Below, piece by piece: positions 10,972 through 22,034 of a stretch of DNA of 64,000 bases. This stretch comes from Flectonema sp. DT1601. Its lineage: Eukaryota > Euglenozoa > Diplonemea > Diplonemida > Diplonemidae. Every line of letters starts with the position of its first letter. Position 1 is the first letter of the stretch. The DNA is taken from contig OZ025809.1 in NCBI GenBank assembly GCA_964019425.1, forward strand, positions 62,001-126,000, given 5' to 3'. A model generated the notes under the pieces. That model saw only the letters and a program-made list of their open reading frames with translations. It did not search any database and was not told where the DNA came from. A program made the position numbers and the translations under genes.

Positions 10972-11741
10972 ACATCTGTGACTTCGACAAAAAAGAGGGG
11001 GAAAAAAAAAAAAAAAAAGAAAATGGTGCGATGACGATGTAAAATACTGCAAAAAAAGCTTTTAACTTGGGGAATATAACAAAAAATAATAGGAGGGTAT
11101 AGTAATCCTGTTCGTTTTTCTTGTTCTGCGTGCAAGCGGACCAAAAACGGAATTAAACCTGCAAAGAAATGCTACCTAACATTCTTGTTCTTTATAATGA
11201 AATAGGGGAAAGCTACGAATGCATGTTGAGAGTAGGGACGGAAGACGCAGTGATGATGTTACATAATAAAAAGAACTCGTGCGTTCGTTTGTGTTACGAA
11301 TTCACGAAGACACTTCGACAGTTGAACAATAAAAGAGAATCAAATATTAGATTCAATTATTCACTTCATGAAAGGTTAGGAATGGACTGTCGGCCGACAT
11401 TTACTAGTCTGCCAGTCTCAACTGATAACCTAAAATGATTCAAAAAAAAAAAAAAAAAAGAAGAAAGAAAAAAAACTGCTATCACTAATATATGAACATA
11501 ACAAAAGCAACAGATTACACACAAATCTGTATACAGTCATTTGGGGTTAACTGTTTTGATTGAGCATACTCATAATGATATAAATACATGTATTGCACCG
11601 AAGTTAACTAAATTATAATGTTGCGAATAAATATGAGAAAACATTCCGCGAATGACGTTCTAACTAATTGTCATCTACGGAATAGTATCATGGAACACGA
11701 CAGAGTAGGTATCCATTAGTTTAAAAAAAATGATTTATATA

Positions 11742-12021
11742 TACTGCAACTGGAAATATTACTGCGCGGAAAAAACCGCACTAATTTCCAAATCTGCAAA
11801 AAACCGCACTAATTTTTCCACGCAGTAATATTTCCACCGCACTAATATTTCTGCTCAGAAGTGATTTTTCTCCAGCTGCATTTTTCTGCTGGTGCCTTAC
11901 ACAGCAAAAAAGCAACCAAATTTTTTTCTACCACCAAGTGGAAAAAACCGCACTAATTTTTCCGCGCAGTAATATTTCCCCGCAGTAATTATTCGGCGCA
12001 GTAATATTTCCAGTTGCAGTA
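11742..12021. mobile_element. MITE-like terminal-inverted-repeat element (TA target site)
   Basis: Perfect 27-bp inverted repeats lie at 11741-11767 and 11996-12022 (ATACTGCAACTGGAAATATT then ACTGCGC, and its reverse complement). If TA at 11742-11743 and 12020-12021 is the duplicated target, the element proper is 11744-12019 with repeats starting CTGCAACTGG, as in non-autonomous Tc1/mariner relatives. The inside is built from short repeats: CCGCACTAAT occurs four times (from about 11776, 11804, 11836 and 11948) and GCAGTAAT several times. There is no reading frame for a transposase. It lies in the spacer between the kinase and choline-transporter genes. Confidence 0.88.
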
Positions 12022-12546
12022 TTCAGAAAAGTATGCTTATATTATATTAATTGTTCGTACGCACACCAGCGGAGCAGTCACTTTAAGTAAATTAAGGAAA
12101 CGTTATCTTGAATTCAGTAATTGAGGAAGTGTGTTGATACTTTTTTTTTTTTTTTCTTTCTTTTTTTTTTGAAGTCTTTGCAATTGAGAGTGTTACTTCT
12201 TCTTTTTCTTATGAACACTAACAACGATGAATTGTTACGGAGTTGAGTTGAATTTTGTAAGAATTGTGATGATACCTTTTCAGGACTGTTCGACACATTT
12301 TCTCTCAGCTCACTCGCCTGCCAACTGGAAGACAGAATTATAGAAAAAGAGGGCGTTGCGTAGGTTTGCTGTCTCGAATGCGATCAGATTTGTTCTATTT
12401 GCAGTCTGGAAAGAAGAAGAAGAAAAAAAAAAAAAAATGCTAAGCTAGAATTACGGGGAATATAAATAAAATAATGAGTCGAATAATCCATTTTGCATAC
12501 ACTGATCAGAACTTACTTATTTCTAAGTTTAAAGTTCGGGTTCCAC

Positions 12547-14664
12547 CTATCGTTCACTGTCTGGTGCGGCTGGACTCTTCCTTCCTTGCTTTCGAAGCTT
12601 TGCTTCTTCAGACTTTCCTCTGTGTTCATTTCGGAAGAGTCCTGCTTCCTTCTTTTCTTTACCAGTTACTATCGTAAATACTTTTGAAGGACAGAAGAAC
12701 AACGATGGATCCTTAGGCTGAGCATTCTCATGGAATACCAGAATGAACATACTATCAATTGCTGCTTCGTAGAGTTGCATAAAAATAGAAGCGACGATGT
12801 ACGTCAGCATTCCAATGACAATTAGAACTAAAATACCGTTCTTTACTTCTGGAGCAAGTGTACTATCGAGGACAAAGAAGTAACAAATAGTAACATTCCC
12901 TCCAGTGATGGCTAACTTACCCAAGAAGAATACGACATCAGAAACTAATATCAAAGGAGCGAGGTATTCAATTGATCCTAATAATATAGAGATGGCTTTA
13001 CAACAAGAAGGCCAGAAACCTGTTCCATCAATTGCTGTAACAATGTAAGCATTTCTACTAATGTATTGAAGAAACCTTTCTAAGCAAGCGAGACAGCAGT
13101 CAAGCAGGCAGATCAAACAAGCGCACCATGAGCTCTTTCGCATTTGATAGGTCAAATGCTGGACCATAAACCGAACAAACTGAACGATTGCAACGATAAG
13201 CGCTCCAGTAACAAGACAGCCGAGATGGTAAAAGATTCCCCAAAAGTATCCTCTAGCCCAACCAGTTACACAAGGAAGTGATTTTTCATCATCGTTTACA
13301 TGACTGTAGTACCACTGAACAGTCGCTGAAGCTACAACAAAATATCCCAGAGACGAGAATAAACCCATTGTCCAGAACCAACCAAATATATTGTAGTACA
13401 ATAAATTGTTCTTTGAAGTAACTTCTTTAGGAAGAGTATAAGAAACATTTCCAAATGTACCACTATCTACAGACACTTCATCATTGTCTTCAATAGTCCA
13501 AAGGTATAAACTGACATATAGAACCCAACAGAGAAGACCTGCTACTAATGCAAAAGTAATTATTGGAACTAACATGATTGAAGGATCACTGATTAGAACT
13601 TTACCAGCTTCTTGAATGATATCACACGCGGCGTTAATCTTTGTTCTAAACCATATTAAGAAACATAAATACAGCGCTCCTATTATCCAATTCACAAACG
13701 CAAAGACCAACCAACCTTTGGCATCATCATCATCTCCAGTTGATGAGTTGTTATGTAAGTCTTCGTATTTACGGAAACAGAGATAACCAAAAACGCCAAA
13801 GAAGGCCAGGATACCAATTAAAACAGTCCACACTAATGGTTTAAGAATGCACTTCAGCAGAATAATATAAAAAAATGGAAGAAACAGTGCGATCACACCG
13901 GCGATGATAAGAACGATGTAGGCATCAGCAATGTCTGCTAATGATCTGGTAAAGAAGTTTCTTAAACGAGTGACACCAGGTAGATTATCAATTGCCTTAT
14001 TAAGTAAAGGTGAGATGTCAGATGACGCTGCTGTTGGTAAACATCTTCTCTGAGTATCTTCAGAATTGTACCAAACTCTGTGGAAGGCTGGCGGTTTGTC
14101 TGTTGCTGACGATCCGTAAGTAAAAACTAAATTCATTTGATTGTACAAAACTGGATCACTTTTAATAGCTTCAGCAGATATCGTTGATCCATATTGTGGA
14201 CACTCCTTAACACAAACACCAGCTCCTAATGCTTGTCTAGCGTCCCATATATTCATCGATTCGACACTCAGATCTGTTCCATCGTAAGGAGCCGGCATCC
14301 AAAGGAGTTTGTTCTCTTCCCAAATAGCTGATTGAAATTTAAATCGAGAATCTGATATGTAAGCATTCACTGATTGTTGCCATTCAGGTGGTACAGTTGA
14401 TCCTCCGCATCTATTTCCTAAATAGTCCGTTCCGTAGATCAATCGTAGTGGGTCACCTTTATCAAATCCAATACTCGCGACAAGAAACATTCCAACCCAG
14501 AAAGCAACGAATACCAAACACATTGGTAAATCCGTTGTTATACACATTCTGCTTCTGTTGTCTAATGTCACTCCACCCAGTCCCATTTCACTCGGATCTC
14601 TGGAATCACCTGCATAAGTCTGAACTGTCGTCTCATCATCTTCGTCACCACAACAGCAGGGCAT
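12547..14664 (-). CDS. choline transporter-like protein (SLC44/CTL family)
   Basis: A single-exon gene for 705 aa. It has the family layout: a short cytosolic N-terminus (MPCCCGDEDDE), a first membrane span near residues 45-65, then YGTDYLGNRCGG, which matches the conserved YG-x-D-x-x-G-x-x-CG signature at the start of the large extracellular loop (to about residue 245). A cluster of about nine further hydrophobic spans follows and the tail is basic and cytosolic. Relatives move choline across plasma or mitochondrial membranes. Length is normal. The start is the first ATG, 15 nt after the acceptor CTACTCCAG, and only 108 bp separate it from the stop of the NSUN gene upstream. Confidence 0.93.
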   Translation of the reverse strand: MPCCCGDEDDETTVQTYAGDSRDPSEMGLGGVTLDNRSRMCITTDLPMCLVFVAFWVGMFLVASIGFDKGDPLRLIYGTDYLGNRCGGSTVPPEWQQSVNAYISDSRFKFQSAIWEENKLLWMPAPYDGTDLSVESMNIWDARQALGAGVCVKECPQYGSTISAEAIKSDPVLYNQMNLVFTYGSSATDKPPAFHRVWYNSEDTQRRCLPTAASSDISPLLNKAIDNLPGVTRLRNFFTRSLADIADAYIVLIIAGVIALFLPFFYIILLKCILKPLVWTVLIGILAFFGVFGYLCFRKYEDLHNNSSTGDDDDAKGWLVFAFVNWIIGALYLCFLIWFRTKINAACDIIQEAGKVLISDPSIMLVPIITFALVAGLLCWVLYVSLYLWTIEDNDEVSVDSGTFGNVSYTLPKEVTSKNNLLYYNIFGWFWTMGLFSSLGYFVVASATVQWYYSHVNDDEKSLPCVTGWARGYFWGIFYHLGCLVTGALIVAIVQFVRFMVQHLTYQMRKSSWCACLICLLDCCLACLERFLQYISRNAYIVTAIDGTGFWPSCCKAISILLGSIEYLAPLILVSDVVFFLGKLAITGGNVTICYFFVLDSTLAPEVKNGILVLIVIGMLTYIVASIFMQLYEAAIDSMFILVFHENAQPKDPSLFFCPSKVFTIVTGKEKKEAGLFRNEHRGKSEEAKLRKQGRKSPAAPDSER

Positions 14665-14772
14665 TTTAGTGTTTGGTTGCTGGAGTAGAAATATTTATAG
14701 CTCTTCAAGAGATGTCAATTACTAAAACAGATTTCATAATAAATAATAAATTCACCTGTAGGCAGAGCAGAT

Positions 14773-16143
14773 CTAAGAGTGACTTTCTTCAATCTCGGCA
14801 GCTGGGACTGTGGCATTAGATATACGTCTCCACCTGCAAACATAGAATCCATCAGTACCATGAATATGAGGGTACAGTGTCATTGAGTTAGCCATATCAG
14901 GAACACTAAGATGACAACATCGGTCAGCACCCCAAGCATTAATAAGAGGATCAGGGATGAAGGAAGGATTTGATAATTGAAAGGCAGTTGTGATTTCATT
15001 ATTCTCTGCTGGGTTCATTGTACAGGTAGCGTACACTAACACTCCTCCCGGAAGCACGTGTTTCGATGCTGAGGAAAGAACTTTCGATTGGGTCGCACAA
15101 TAACTATGAAGCCACTCTGGATCAAATCTCCACCTGTTGTCAGGACGACGACGTAAGCGACCCAAACCACTACATGGGGCGTCAACCATCACAACTTCAA
15201 ACAGCTCTGATTCAGAAATAGGATGAACTCTTTGTTTAACAACTGATGTTAAATTACATCTCGCAACCCTACCTGGTAGCTCTCTCATTGCATCTCTTGT
15301 GATATCAGCTGCCCAGACGTCGTAGTAGCGACCGTGTTGACTTGCAAGTTGGACGGTTTTGCCTCCAAAACCAGCGCAGTAATCTAATATTCGAGGTCTT
15401 CTTAATGATTCATCTGAGTTGTCATCACTTTCACTGTCGGCTAGTTTTCTCTTTATCTTCTTGACGAGAGGGTACGCAGCTAAAGCTAGTAACTGAGAAC
15501 CTGAATCCTGTACTTCAACAATTCCATCTCTCCAAACATGACTTCCTTTAATATTGGCCTTCCCTGAACATCTTTGAATTGTGACTCCTAACTTACTAAC
15601 CTCATCAGGGATTGCTGTGATTCCTGTTGTTGATAATCCATTTATTACTTGTTGAGTTGTTAACTTTTTATGTGAGTTAATTCGAAGACAAACATCAGCT
15701 GGTTTGTTAAGAAGAGAAAGATACTTCTCAATAGCATCTTCTGAGAGGTAAAGTGATAAGTGTTTCACTAACCAGGAAGGAACAGAATATTTAACAGTTG
15801 GAGTTGGTATTAATAAATTATTAGAAAGAGGATTACGACGATGTCTTATGTAAGTATCAAGAATTAAATCAGCTGTTTCTTGTGAGTACTTTGGAGGAAT
15901 ATTCAACTCGTCTACTTTCAAACTAATTTCATACAACAGTCTTGCCTGCAGCATTGGAGCTTCCATTATTCTCATCGATATTTCTTTCCTACCTTCATCA
16001 TCAGTTTGTTTTCCATACTTTCTCAGAATCTTTCTACTCGCTGTGTTTGCTGCTACTCCATTACAAAACACTTCTCTGATTCCTTCTCTTGCAGCAGTCA
16101 ACAGTAGCTGGTCATCCTTCAAAGTTTCATTTTTTGTTGTCAT
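14773..16143 (-). CDS. NOL1/NOP2/Sun-family RNA cytosine-C5 methyltransferase
   Basis: A single-exon gene for 456 aa. The C-terminal Rossmann domain shows SAM-binding DYCAGFGGKT, then ITRDAM, then DAPCSGLGRLRRRPD (motif IV, Pro-Cys) and YATCTMNPAENNE, which carries the catalytic cysteine of motif VI. Residues 1-150 are helical and divergent, resembling the NusB-like region of bacterial RsmB-type enzymes, followed by LRINSHKKLTTQQV typical of the RRM-like part of the family. It therefore methylates rRNA or tRNA; which NSUN member it represents is not clear. A weak acceptor (TTATCTGAAG) ends 3 nt before the ATG. The next gene starts 108 bp downstream. Confidence 0.93.
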   Translation of the reverse strand: MTTKNETLKDDQLLLTAAREGIREVFCNGVAANTASRKILRKYGKQTDDEGRKEISMRIMEAPMLQARLLYEISLKVDELNIPPKYSQETADLILDTYIRHRRNPLSNNLLIPTPTVKYSVPSWLVKHLSLYLSEDAIEKYLSLLNKPADVCLRINSHKKLTTQQVINGLSTTGITAIPDEVSKLGVTIQRCSGKANIKGSHVWRDGIVEVQDSGSQLLALAAYPLVKKIKRKLADSESDDNSDESLRRPRILDYCAGFGGKTVQLASQHGRYYDVWAADITRDAMRELPGRVARCNLTSVVKQRVHPISESELFEVVMVDAPCSGLGRLRRRPDNRWRFDPEWLHSYCATQSKVLSSASKHVLPGGVLVYATCTMNPAENNEITTAFQLSNPSFIPDPLINAWGADRCCHLSVPDMANSMTLYPHIHGTDGFYVCRWRRISNATVPAAEIEESHS

Positions 16144-16836
16144 CTACTTCAGATAAATAAATAACCTCCCAATCAGTAAACCAAAGTTATATAAATAAAT
16201 ATTCTTGGTGCGGTGCCACTATGGCAAAGCAGAATAGTATCTTTCTTGCAGTGCCATCTCTCCGTTTATTTTCTGTTTTCTTTTCTTGTATTATTTGCCT
16301 TTTGCGGGACTTGACACCAATAGAGGCATTGTCAAAAAATTTCCCGGTCAAAAACCCTTTCAAAAGCTCACATCACGGAACCGCTTGTGAGTAGGAGAGA
16401 ATTTCTTGACAGGCAACACGATATGGGGAACTGGGGCAGAGAACAGAAAGGAGAAGAAAAAAAAAAAAATTTAAAAAAAAAGGGGAGAAAAAACGATTTA
16501 AAAGAGAAAACACATGCGATATCACAGAATTTCTTTCTTTGGGGGGGAAGAACATGGCGAAGATAAGCTGGACTGGGGAGGTAATCTCGCCTTGTCGAAG
16601 TACTTTTTTCTTGTTTTTTTTTTTTTTGAATAATAGAAGCCTGCTCGTAACTGGAAACTATCAATGAGTAGTTTCAATAAGTTTCCAGTAGTAACATCTG
16701 ATAGCCGGGAAGGTTTCTTTCATTGATTTGAACTGTAACTGCTCGCAGCAGAACTTCAGACATCCTTATTCTGTCATTGTGACAGAGGCGATGGTACGAC
16801 CAGTCAGTTGTACACCAAACAGAGATTGGTTTATAA
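16144..16836. other. spacer between PXMP4 and the NSUN-type gene
   Basis: About 690 bases with poly-A and poly-T tracts (near 16458-16481 and 16615-16627) and no gene I can support. A low-complexity frame at 16368-16664 is made of Lys- or Phe-rich homopolymer translation and is rejected. Confidence 0.5.
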
Positions 16837-17582
16837 TCACAAAGTACAAACATCTGATATCGAAAAAAGGGATTTGATCAACCGTCAGTACCGGAAAGAT
16901 GATAAAATAATGATTTTGATTAATTCTATTTTAACTTACCAATGATGTCTGACTGTAAATAGATTTCATCCATGGACTTGGTCAAAGATGGTTGTAACTT
17001 AAGTGGGTGGTTGTAGAACTGGTACATTACAAACATCCAAATAACTGATCCAAAGACTTTGTAGTTGGTAGTCACATCAGCAGGTGTTGGGTTGTAATCG
17101 AGGTTGGCAGCTCCAAGCTTTACAGCACCAAACAGAATTCTACTCATGAGGTACATGTTAATCTGAACAGTGATTGGATCATTTGATGACCAGATTACTG
17201 ATCCTCCCAACAATCCAGCCAGAGCACTGTGCCAGTGGGCACGTTGTCCGCTGATCTTCTTCAGAAGAAGAAGGAGTGCTTTAAAGATGAATACGAAGCT
17301 TCCTAAATTCTTTGCGTGTGTCCATGAGTTTCTTAAAATCTTTACTATTTCACTTTTGACTGTTCCCTTTGAAAACAATAAAGCCATCACAATCGAATGA
17401 ACGAATCTGATCTTTGCTCCATACCACATTCCATTACGCATTCCCTTTACAACTTGTAATACTTCTTTACCTAATCCCTCACCCAAAACTGGTGATGTGT
17501 CCAACAGTGGGATTGCTGGTTGCTTTAGCGCAGTGACAACCAGAATTCCTCGAAGTACATTCTCTTTGTTGATGAGGTCCAT
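16837..17582 (-). CDS. PXMP4: peroxisomal membrane protein 4 (PXMP4/PMP24) homologue
   Basis: Two exons, 17582-16940 and 16853-16837, give 219 aa. The body matches PXMP4: GMRNGMWYGAKIRFVHSIVM, the GSFVFIFKAL stretch, LAGLLGGSVIW, NDPITVQINMYLMSRILFG, and LQPSLTKSMDEIY near the end. PXMP4 is a multi-pass peroxisomal membrane protein related to the Tim17/TMEM135 group. The frame runs through the donor GTAAGT into a stop soon after; splicing to the acceptor TTCGATATCAG adds a last mini-exon of 17 nt ending DVCTL and stop. That last junction is my inference. ATG 17582 is chosen because an acceptor (ATCAAAAACAG) lies 11 nt upstream; the frame itself is open to 17666. Confidence 0.85.
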
Positions 17583-17875
17583 GATGATTATTTCTGTTTT
17601 TGATAAATTAATTTGATGATCATAATTAACACAACCAGTCTTCATAAATAAATACATCCTTCTCAACGATTAATATTATTCTTAAGAAAAGGAGGAGTCG
17701 CATTATCGTTTAATCTGTAGTCACACTCATTTTCATTATTATTATGTTATTTTCTATTTTTGTGAATCACTCCACCCGCTCAGTTCTTTTTCATTTTGTT
17801 TTCTTTATTCAAAATGTTCTCCTCAGAACGATATAAACAAAACTTATAAAATAATAAAAATATTAATAATTATAT

Positions 17876-18336
17876 CTACTCCTCAACCGGACTCATCATG
17901 AGGCGAACCAATTTTCCAGATTCGTCTTTACTAACCTGTTGTTGGTTTGTTTATGGTTGTTCACAGTCGGTAGTATACTCAAAGGAATAATTCATACCTG
18001 TGTAACGATATTAATACTGGATACTTCCTCATCACCAGAGAATAATCCACACTTTAGTATTCCCATTGTCATCAAGTATCTCGTCTTTACTCCTTCAGTG
18101 TTTACTGGTGGGATTTTTAAGTCAACATTGTGACTGCCAGCTTCATAATCAATAGGACCCTGCTGACATAATTCAATGATGTGTCTCTTGCTGGTGACAT
18201 CTGCTTCGTAGTGAACCTTCCAAGTTGCGTTTGTTACTCCCTTTGAGTCGAATTGTAAACTGATCACAACCGGGTCACTAAATGGACAGTTGTTCGGCTC
18301 TATAGTGAGACTGTGAAGGGCGATTACCTCACTCAT
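17876..18336 (-). CDS. small conserved beta-rich protein, ASF1-like or ciliary, 132 aa
   Basis: Two exons, 18336-17998 and 17935-17876, joined in phase at ACACAG/GTTAGT, give 132 aa. The intron has donor GTATGA and acceptor CAACAACAG; without splicing the frame stops at once, and with it the protein continues VSKDESGKLVRLMMSPVEE, which has the look of a conserved end. The sequence begins with a strand-rich region (IALHSLTIEPNNCPFSDPVV) and contains WKVHYEAD and KRHIIELCQQG, reminiscent of the immunoglobulin-like fold of the ASF1 histone chaperone. I recall similar short proteins in ciliated organisms but cannot name the family with certainty. Two possible acceptors (CACACAAAAG, TAACACAG) lie just upstream of the ATG. 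Confidence 0.75.
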
Positions 18337-19406
18337 CTTTTGTGTGTTTTTTTGTTTTTGTTTTTGTTGTTCTGTGTTACTAATGTTATGAACAATACCA
18401 ATTCCAATAACAGAAAGAGATAGAAGACAACATTACTCCACCAACTTCCATCTGTTCATGGTCTGATAATTCCTTTGTGGTAGAAGTTGAATTAAATAAA
18501 AAAATATTTTATTTGGAGTCTTTGAAACGAATGTCACGACCAGTAGCATAGCCGCTACAGTGATATTGAAAAAAACAAAAAAAACGACATGAACGCCGAA
18601 TGATAAAACAAATAACAGTAAAAAAATGGCGGCAAACAAATTGATAACAAACACCTGAACTAGATTAAGAAATTGTTGTTGTGATAATAAACGACGTCGA
18701 AAAACAATAAACCAAACCGACACTCACATAGTTCCCCGACTAGTATGTCTGACTTTAATATTCGAACACATCTAACTGTGTCGTACGGAGGGTTTTCTTT
18801 GACAAGAAACATTTCAAAAGGAATTCGTTGTGGTCGTACTGTAAGGCGGAGTAATCTTCCAGTGAATTGTGTGATAAAGTTGCCGAACTATTATTCGGTT
18901 GCGACTACGAGTTGATATATTCAGATAAACTACTCAATGGTAGAAGAACTTCATCAAAATAATAAAATAATTTTGATATTTTTTAATTAATATTTTGTAT
19001 TGTTAGAACTGTAAGGCGGAGTAATCCAAGAAGCAGAAATCGAAAATAAAACACCTGTGAAAGGCAGAATAACCTCTCTGTGGAGTGATGCGCTCTCTCT
19101 CTCTCTTTTTTTTTTTTTTTCTTAACAAAGGGTGAGATACCTTTTGTATTATTATTTTTTTTAATTCTTTTTTTTTTTTTTTTTTTTTTTCTTTGTTGAT
19201 GATCACCTTTCACTGAATGATAGAAATGTGGACGGAATAAGAGTAAAAAATAGCCGAAAATTTGCAGGCTCTGCGATAGTGTTCTAGTTCTATTGGTTTT
19301 CAGTAACCACACTGCAGGTATTTGTCGCAAAGGTTTTGCAGACAACTCTTCATAGAAGGATCTGATAGGTAATGAATGCCACAGCTGAAAGCTGTTTGAT
19401 TGCTTT
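18337..19406. other. spacer with CT microsatellite and poly-T runs
   Basis: About 1.07 kb. It holds a CT repeat followed by poly-T (about 19092-19120) and a long poly-T run (about 19168-19190). The phrase GTAAGGCGGAGTAATC occurs twice (about 18840 and 19010), a 16-bp direct repeat. A minus-strand frame of 96 codons (18433-18723) is hydrophobic but begins with GTG and resembles nothing I know. Confidence 0.5.
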
Positions 19407-21406
19407 TTAATTACCACCAGCAGCAGTGGCAGCTGACAAGAAGTGTGATTCATCCAACTGCGGTTCCCTCGCTAAGAATAACAACCATGCTGACCACAAG
19501 TCATAATTTATACCATCACCACTACAGCATTGCATCGCCCAGTGATCTGTCAAGTTAGTTAATTCCTGAAAGATTTTCACAACGTGTACAGTGCTGTCTA
19601 CTTTCTGTTCAAAACATTGCTGAGGTAGTTGTCCTGAAGCCTGTTTTTGATTTATATTTTATATCTACTTAAGATGCAAGATGTACAACTAGATTGAAAA
19701 CAATTACCCATTTTGAGTACTAAGAAAGTGTTTCATTCAAACTATTCAAAGTACAGAAAAGTACCGTCAGGAAGGAAGTACGACACGACACATCCAAGTA
19801 ATGGACATCAATAACTATGATTAGGCTGCTATGTAAATAAAGGAACAATTTACTTTTCGTCAGAATATGATTGTCAATTTTGTTATGAGATTCCCCTCAG
19901 AAGGTTTTATAGGAAAGCTATGAGCTCGTGTGATATAAGTAATTAGAAGGAATTCACTTATAATAACAACAACATACCAATTTACTTTCAACAAGGTTCT
20001 TAGCTTTAACTAAATCCCAAGGTCCCGCATTCACATCTTCAAGACAGTCTCTTGAGAATTGTAATTTCATTCCTGTTTCAACAGCAAGAGCGACAGTTTT
20101 GTCATGCATCTCCTTCATGTGAAGACCGTAGTACTTCTTGTTCTGTTTGTTTGTTTTGGTCGATGGTTCTCATGTAATACTTTTGTGTGATGATAAAATA
20201 ATAACATACAGCAACTGATCTAAAAACAGGTGATTCTGAATTCTTGCAATCCCTAACATGAAGGGTGTCGTTTATAATAATGGGGGCACCAGTACTGCCG
20301 GTAGTGAGAAGCCATGTTCTGTCGAAGAACTTTTTGTATGGGTAGGTGGTAGTTCCTGAAGGAAGATTCATGGTCATCCCTCCATGCATAGTAACAGCAA
20401 TGACAGGTCCTTGCATGGATTGTCCAAGAGACTGGGACCCTAAATTAGTTATTTCAGTGTTTGAAATAATTGAATTCCCATCGTACTCAAGTCCAATAGA
20501 ATGAAGAACATCGAGACACTTACCAACTTCTAATTTTCCAACTCGACAGACTTTACTTTCAGCGTTCAGTTTTTCTCTGAAGCTCATTCCTTGTGGTGAG
20601 ACGCTCATCGACATCTTCTTGTCAAATGAGAATGTCATCTTTGCTTTAATGTGATAGAAATCTAGCAGTTCATTAACATCTTTAGTCTTTGAAGCTGTTT
20701 GTGATTGTACGAAATAACTTCCAATAAGAGATTTAACATCAGTGTGAAGAGGATTGTTGTCATCTACACCTCCAAACTTGATGGAGAAGCCGTCGATGGG
20801 TGTCGATCTGTCAATCTCTGCGTTGTCTACTCGTTGCAAACTCGGAAGCATTTTCCGAATTTTAAGAAATAATTCTGTTGGCTCATGTTTAGTCAAAACC
20901 GGATTTCCAGCCAACAATAAATGCTTCAGCTGCAGTGGTCGCAGCTTTGCCAATTCATCCACACTTTCTATCACATTATTTCTCAATGAGAGAGAGTCTA
21001 ATTGAATTCCATCACTCAAGTTGTCTGCGATCTGATAAAGAACTTTTATGTTGTTATTGTCCAGAGTCAAGGCACGGACAGGTGCTTCACTATTTAATTT
21101 TTTTATAATGACAGCCAGTATCCTTCCCCAACCTGCTGTGTGGAAGTTTGGATCGTATGAAGTAATCTCTTTTATGGATTGTAATTCCGACATGTCAAGT
21201 AGACCATGAGAACTTATTCTTGCATACTTCTCAAGTGCTAATTTTAATAAGTCTGCTGTGGCTGATGTTTTCTCCATTACTTGCTTGTTTTCCTTCAGAC
21301 CTATGACGTCACTTCTTCCTCCGATTGGGGCCTTCCAACCCCCAGTCCCGCATCCGCCACCAGCTCCTCTGCCACCACCTCTTCCCCTTCCCTTTTTCTT
21401 ACCCAT
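19407..21406 (-). CDS. NXF1: NXF/TAP (Mex67-like) mRNA export receptor, paralogue 1
   Basis: Three exons, 21406-20210, 20142-19978 and 19640-19407, all joined in phase 0, give 531 aa. Order of parts: a Gly/Arg-rich N-terminus (GKKKGRGRGGGRG), leucine-rich repeats at about residues 100-205 (LTLDNNNI, LSLRNNVIESV, LKHLLLAGNP), an NTF2-like domain at about 220-400 (SLIGSYFV, FFDRTWLL), then a TAP-C/UBA-like domain (VALAVETGMKLQFSRDCLED) and a second UBA-like unit (FQELTNLTDHWAMQCC... AWLLF). This is the layout of nuclear mRNA export receptors that bind p15/NXT1 and FG nucleoporins. No RRM is visible before the LRRs. The last intron is 337 nt, long for this window. The acceptor TAACATTACAG lies 12 nt before the ATG. 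Confidence 0.92.
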
Positions 21407-22034
21407 TTTATATATTTGCTGTAATGTTATTTAAGGACAAGAGGAGTGAATTGTGAGAAATTAAGAATCAAATCAGCCAAACATCTGAAACATGTTATCA
21501 ATTAGTTTTCTGTAATAAAATGTATTGTGACTCCGATCTCTCAAGAATTTCTAACTAAACACCGAACCAGAGCACCGTCACCAGTGTGAAGACACTACAC
21601 TGGACGGGAGATCACTTAAGATACACTAGTTTTGTTCTTATTCGCCTTCAGATACTTTCTTATCGAGGTTTCTAAGCCTCGAATAAAGCTGACACAGGAT
21701 GATGATAAATTACTATTGATTCCTGCTGGCGGAGGTACCGTTGCCACGATAATCGTTATGGATGTTTTCTTTTTTAACGTTCCGGTTGTTTTTTTTTTTT
21801 TCCCCCTTCCTTCTTCATTTCTTTCTTTTTATGTATTTCTTTTTTTCTTTTTTCTTCCTCCACCAAATCCAATGCCAAATGGATGTCAGCTGTTTAAATA
21901 CAATCAGTCTGCAGTCTGTGATAACAGGTGAGACCTATTACGACTACTACTTCAGTAGTGAAGTGATAAGACTGGTTAATCCATTACAGTACATGTCTGT
22001 TGTGGGTAACTATTCTTAGAAATAGAACTATCTT
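21407..22034. other. spacer between the two NXF paralogues
   Basis: 628 bases, T-rich around 21790-21860, with no gene I can support. Frames on the plus strand here are Phe-rich translations of the poly-T stretches. Confidence 0.5.

Larger units (their letters stand above)
9869..12546. other. spacer holding a dispersed structured repeat and a MITE-like element
   Basis: 2.7 kb with no protein gene I can support. Besides the two elements listed separately it contains poly-A runs preceded by Gs (near 10636 and 10995), an AGTTT tandem run (10803-10821), and a poly-T run at 12141-12170. The plus-strand frame at 11169-11438 (89 codons) has no recognisable features. Confidence 0.5.

Noticed and set aside
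11169-11438. Plus-strand frame of 89 codons
   Set aside because: It is the only sizeable plus-strand frame in this spacer, matches no family, and ends at a poly-A run. All supported genes are on the other strand.
18433-18723. Minus-strand frame of 96 codons, strongly hydrophobic
   Set aside because: It begins with GTG, has no ATG in a suitable place, and its hydrophobic stretch is a translation of A/T-rich spacer. No homologue comes to mind.
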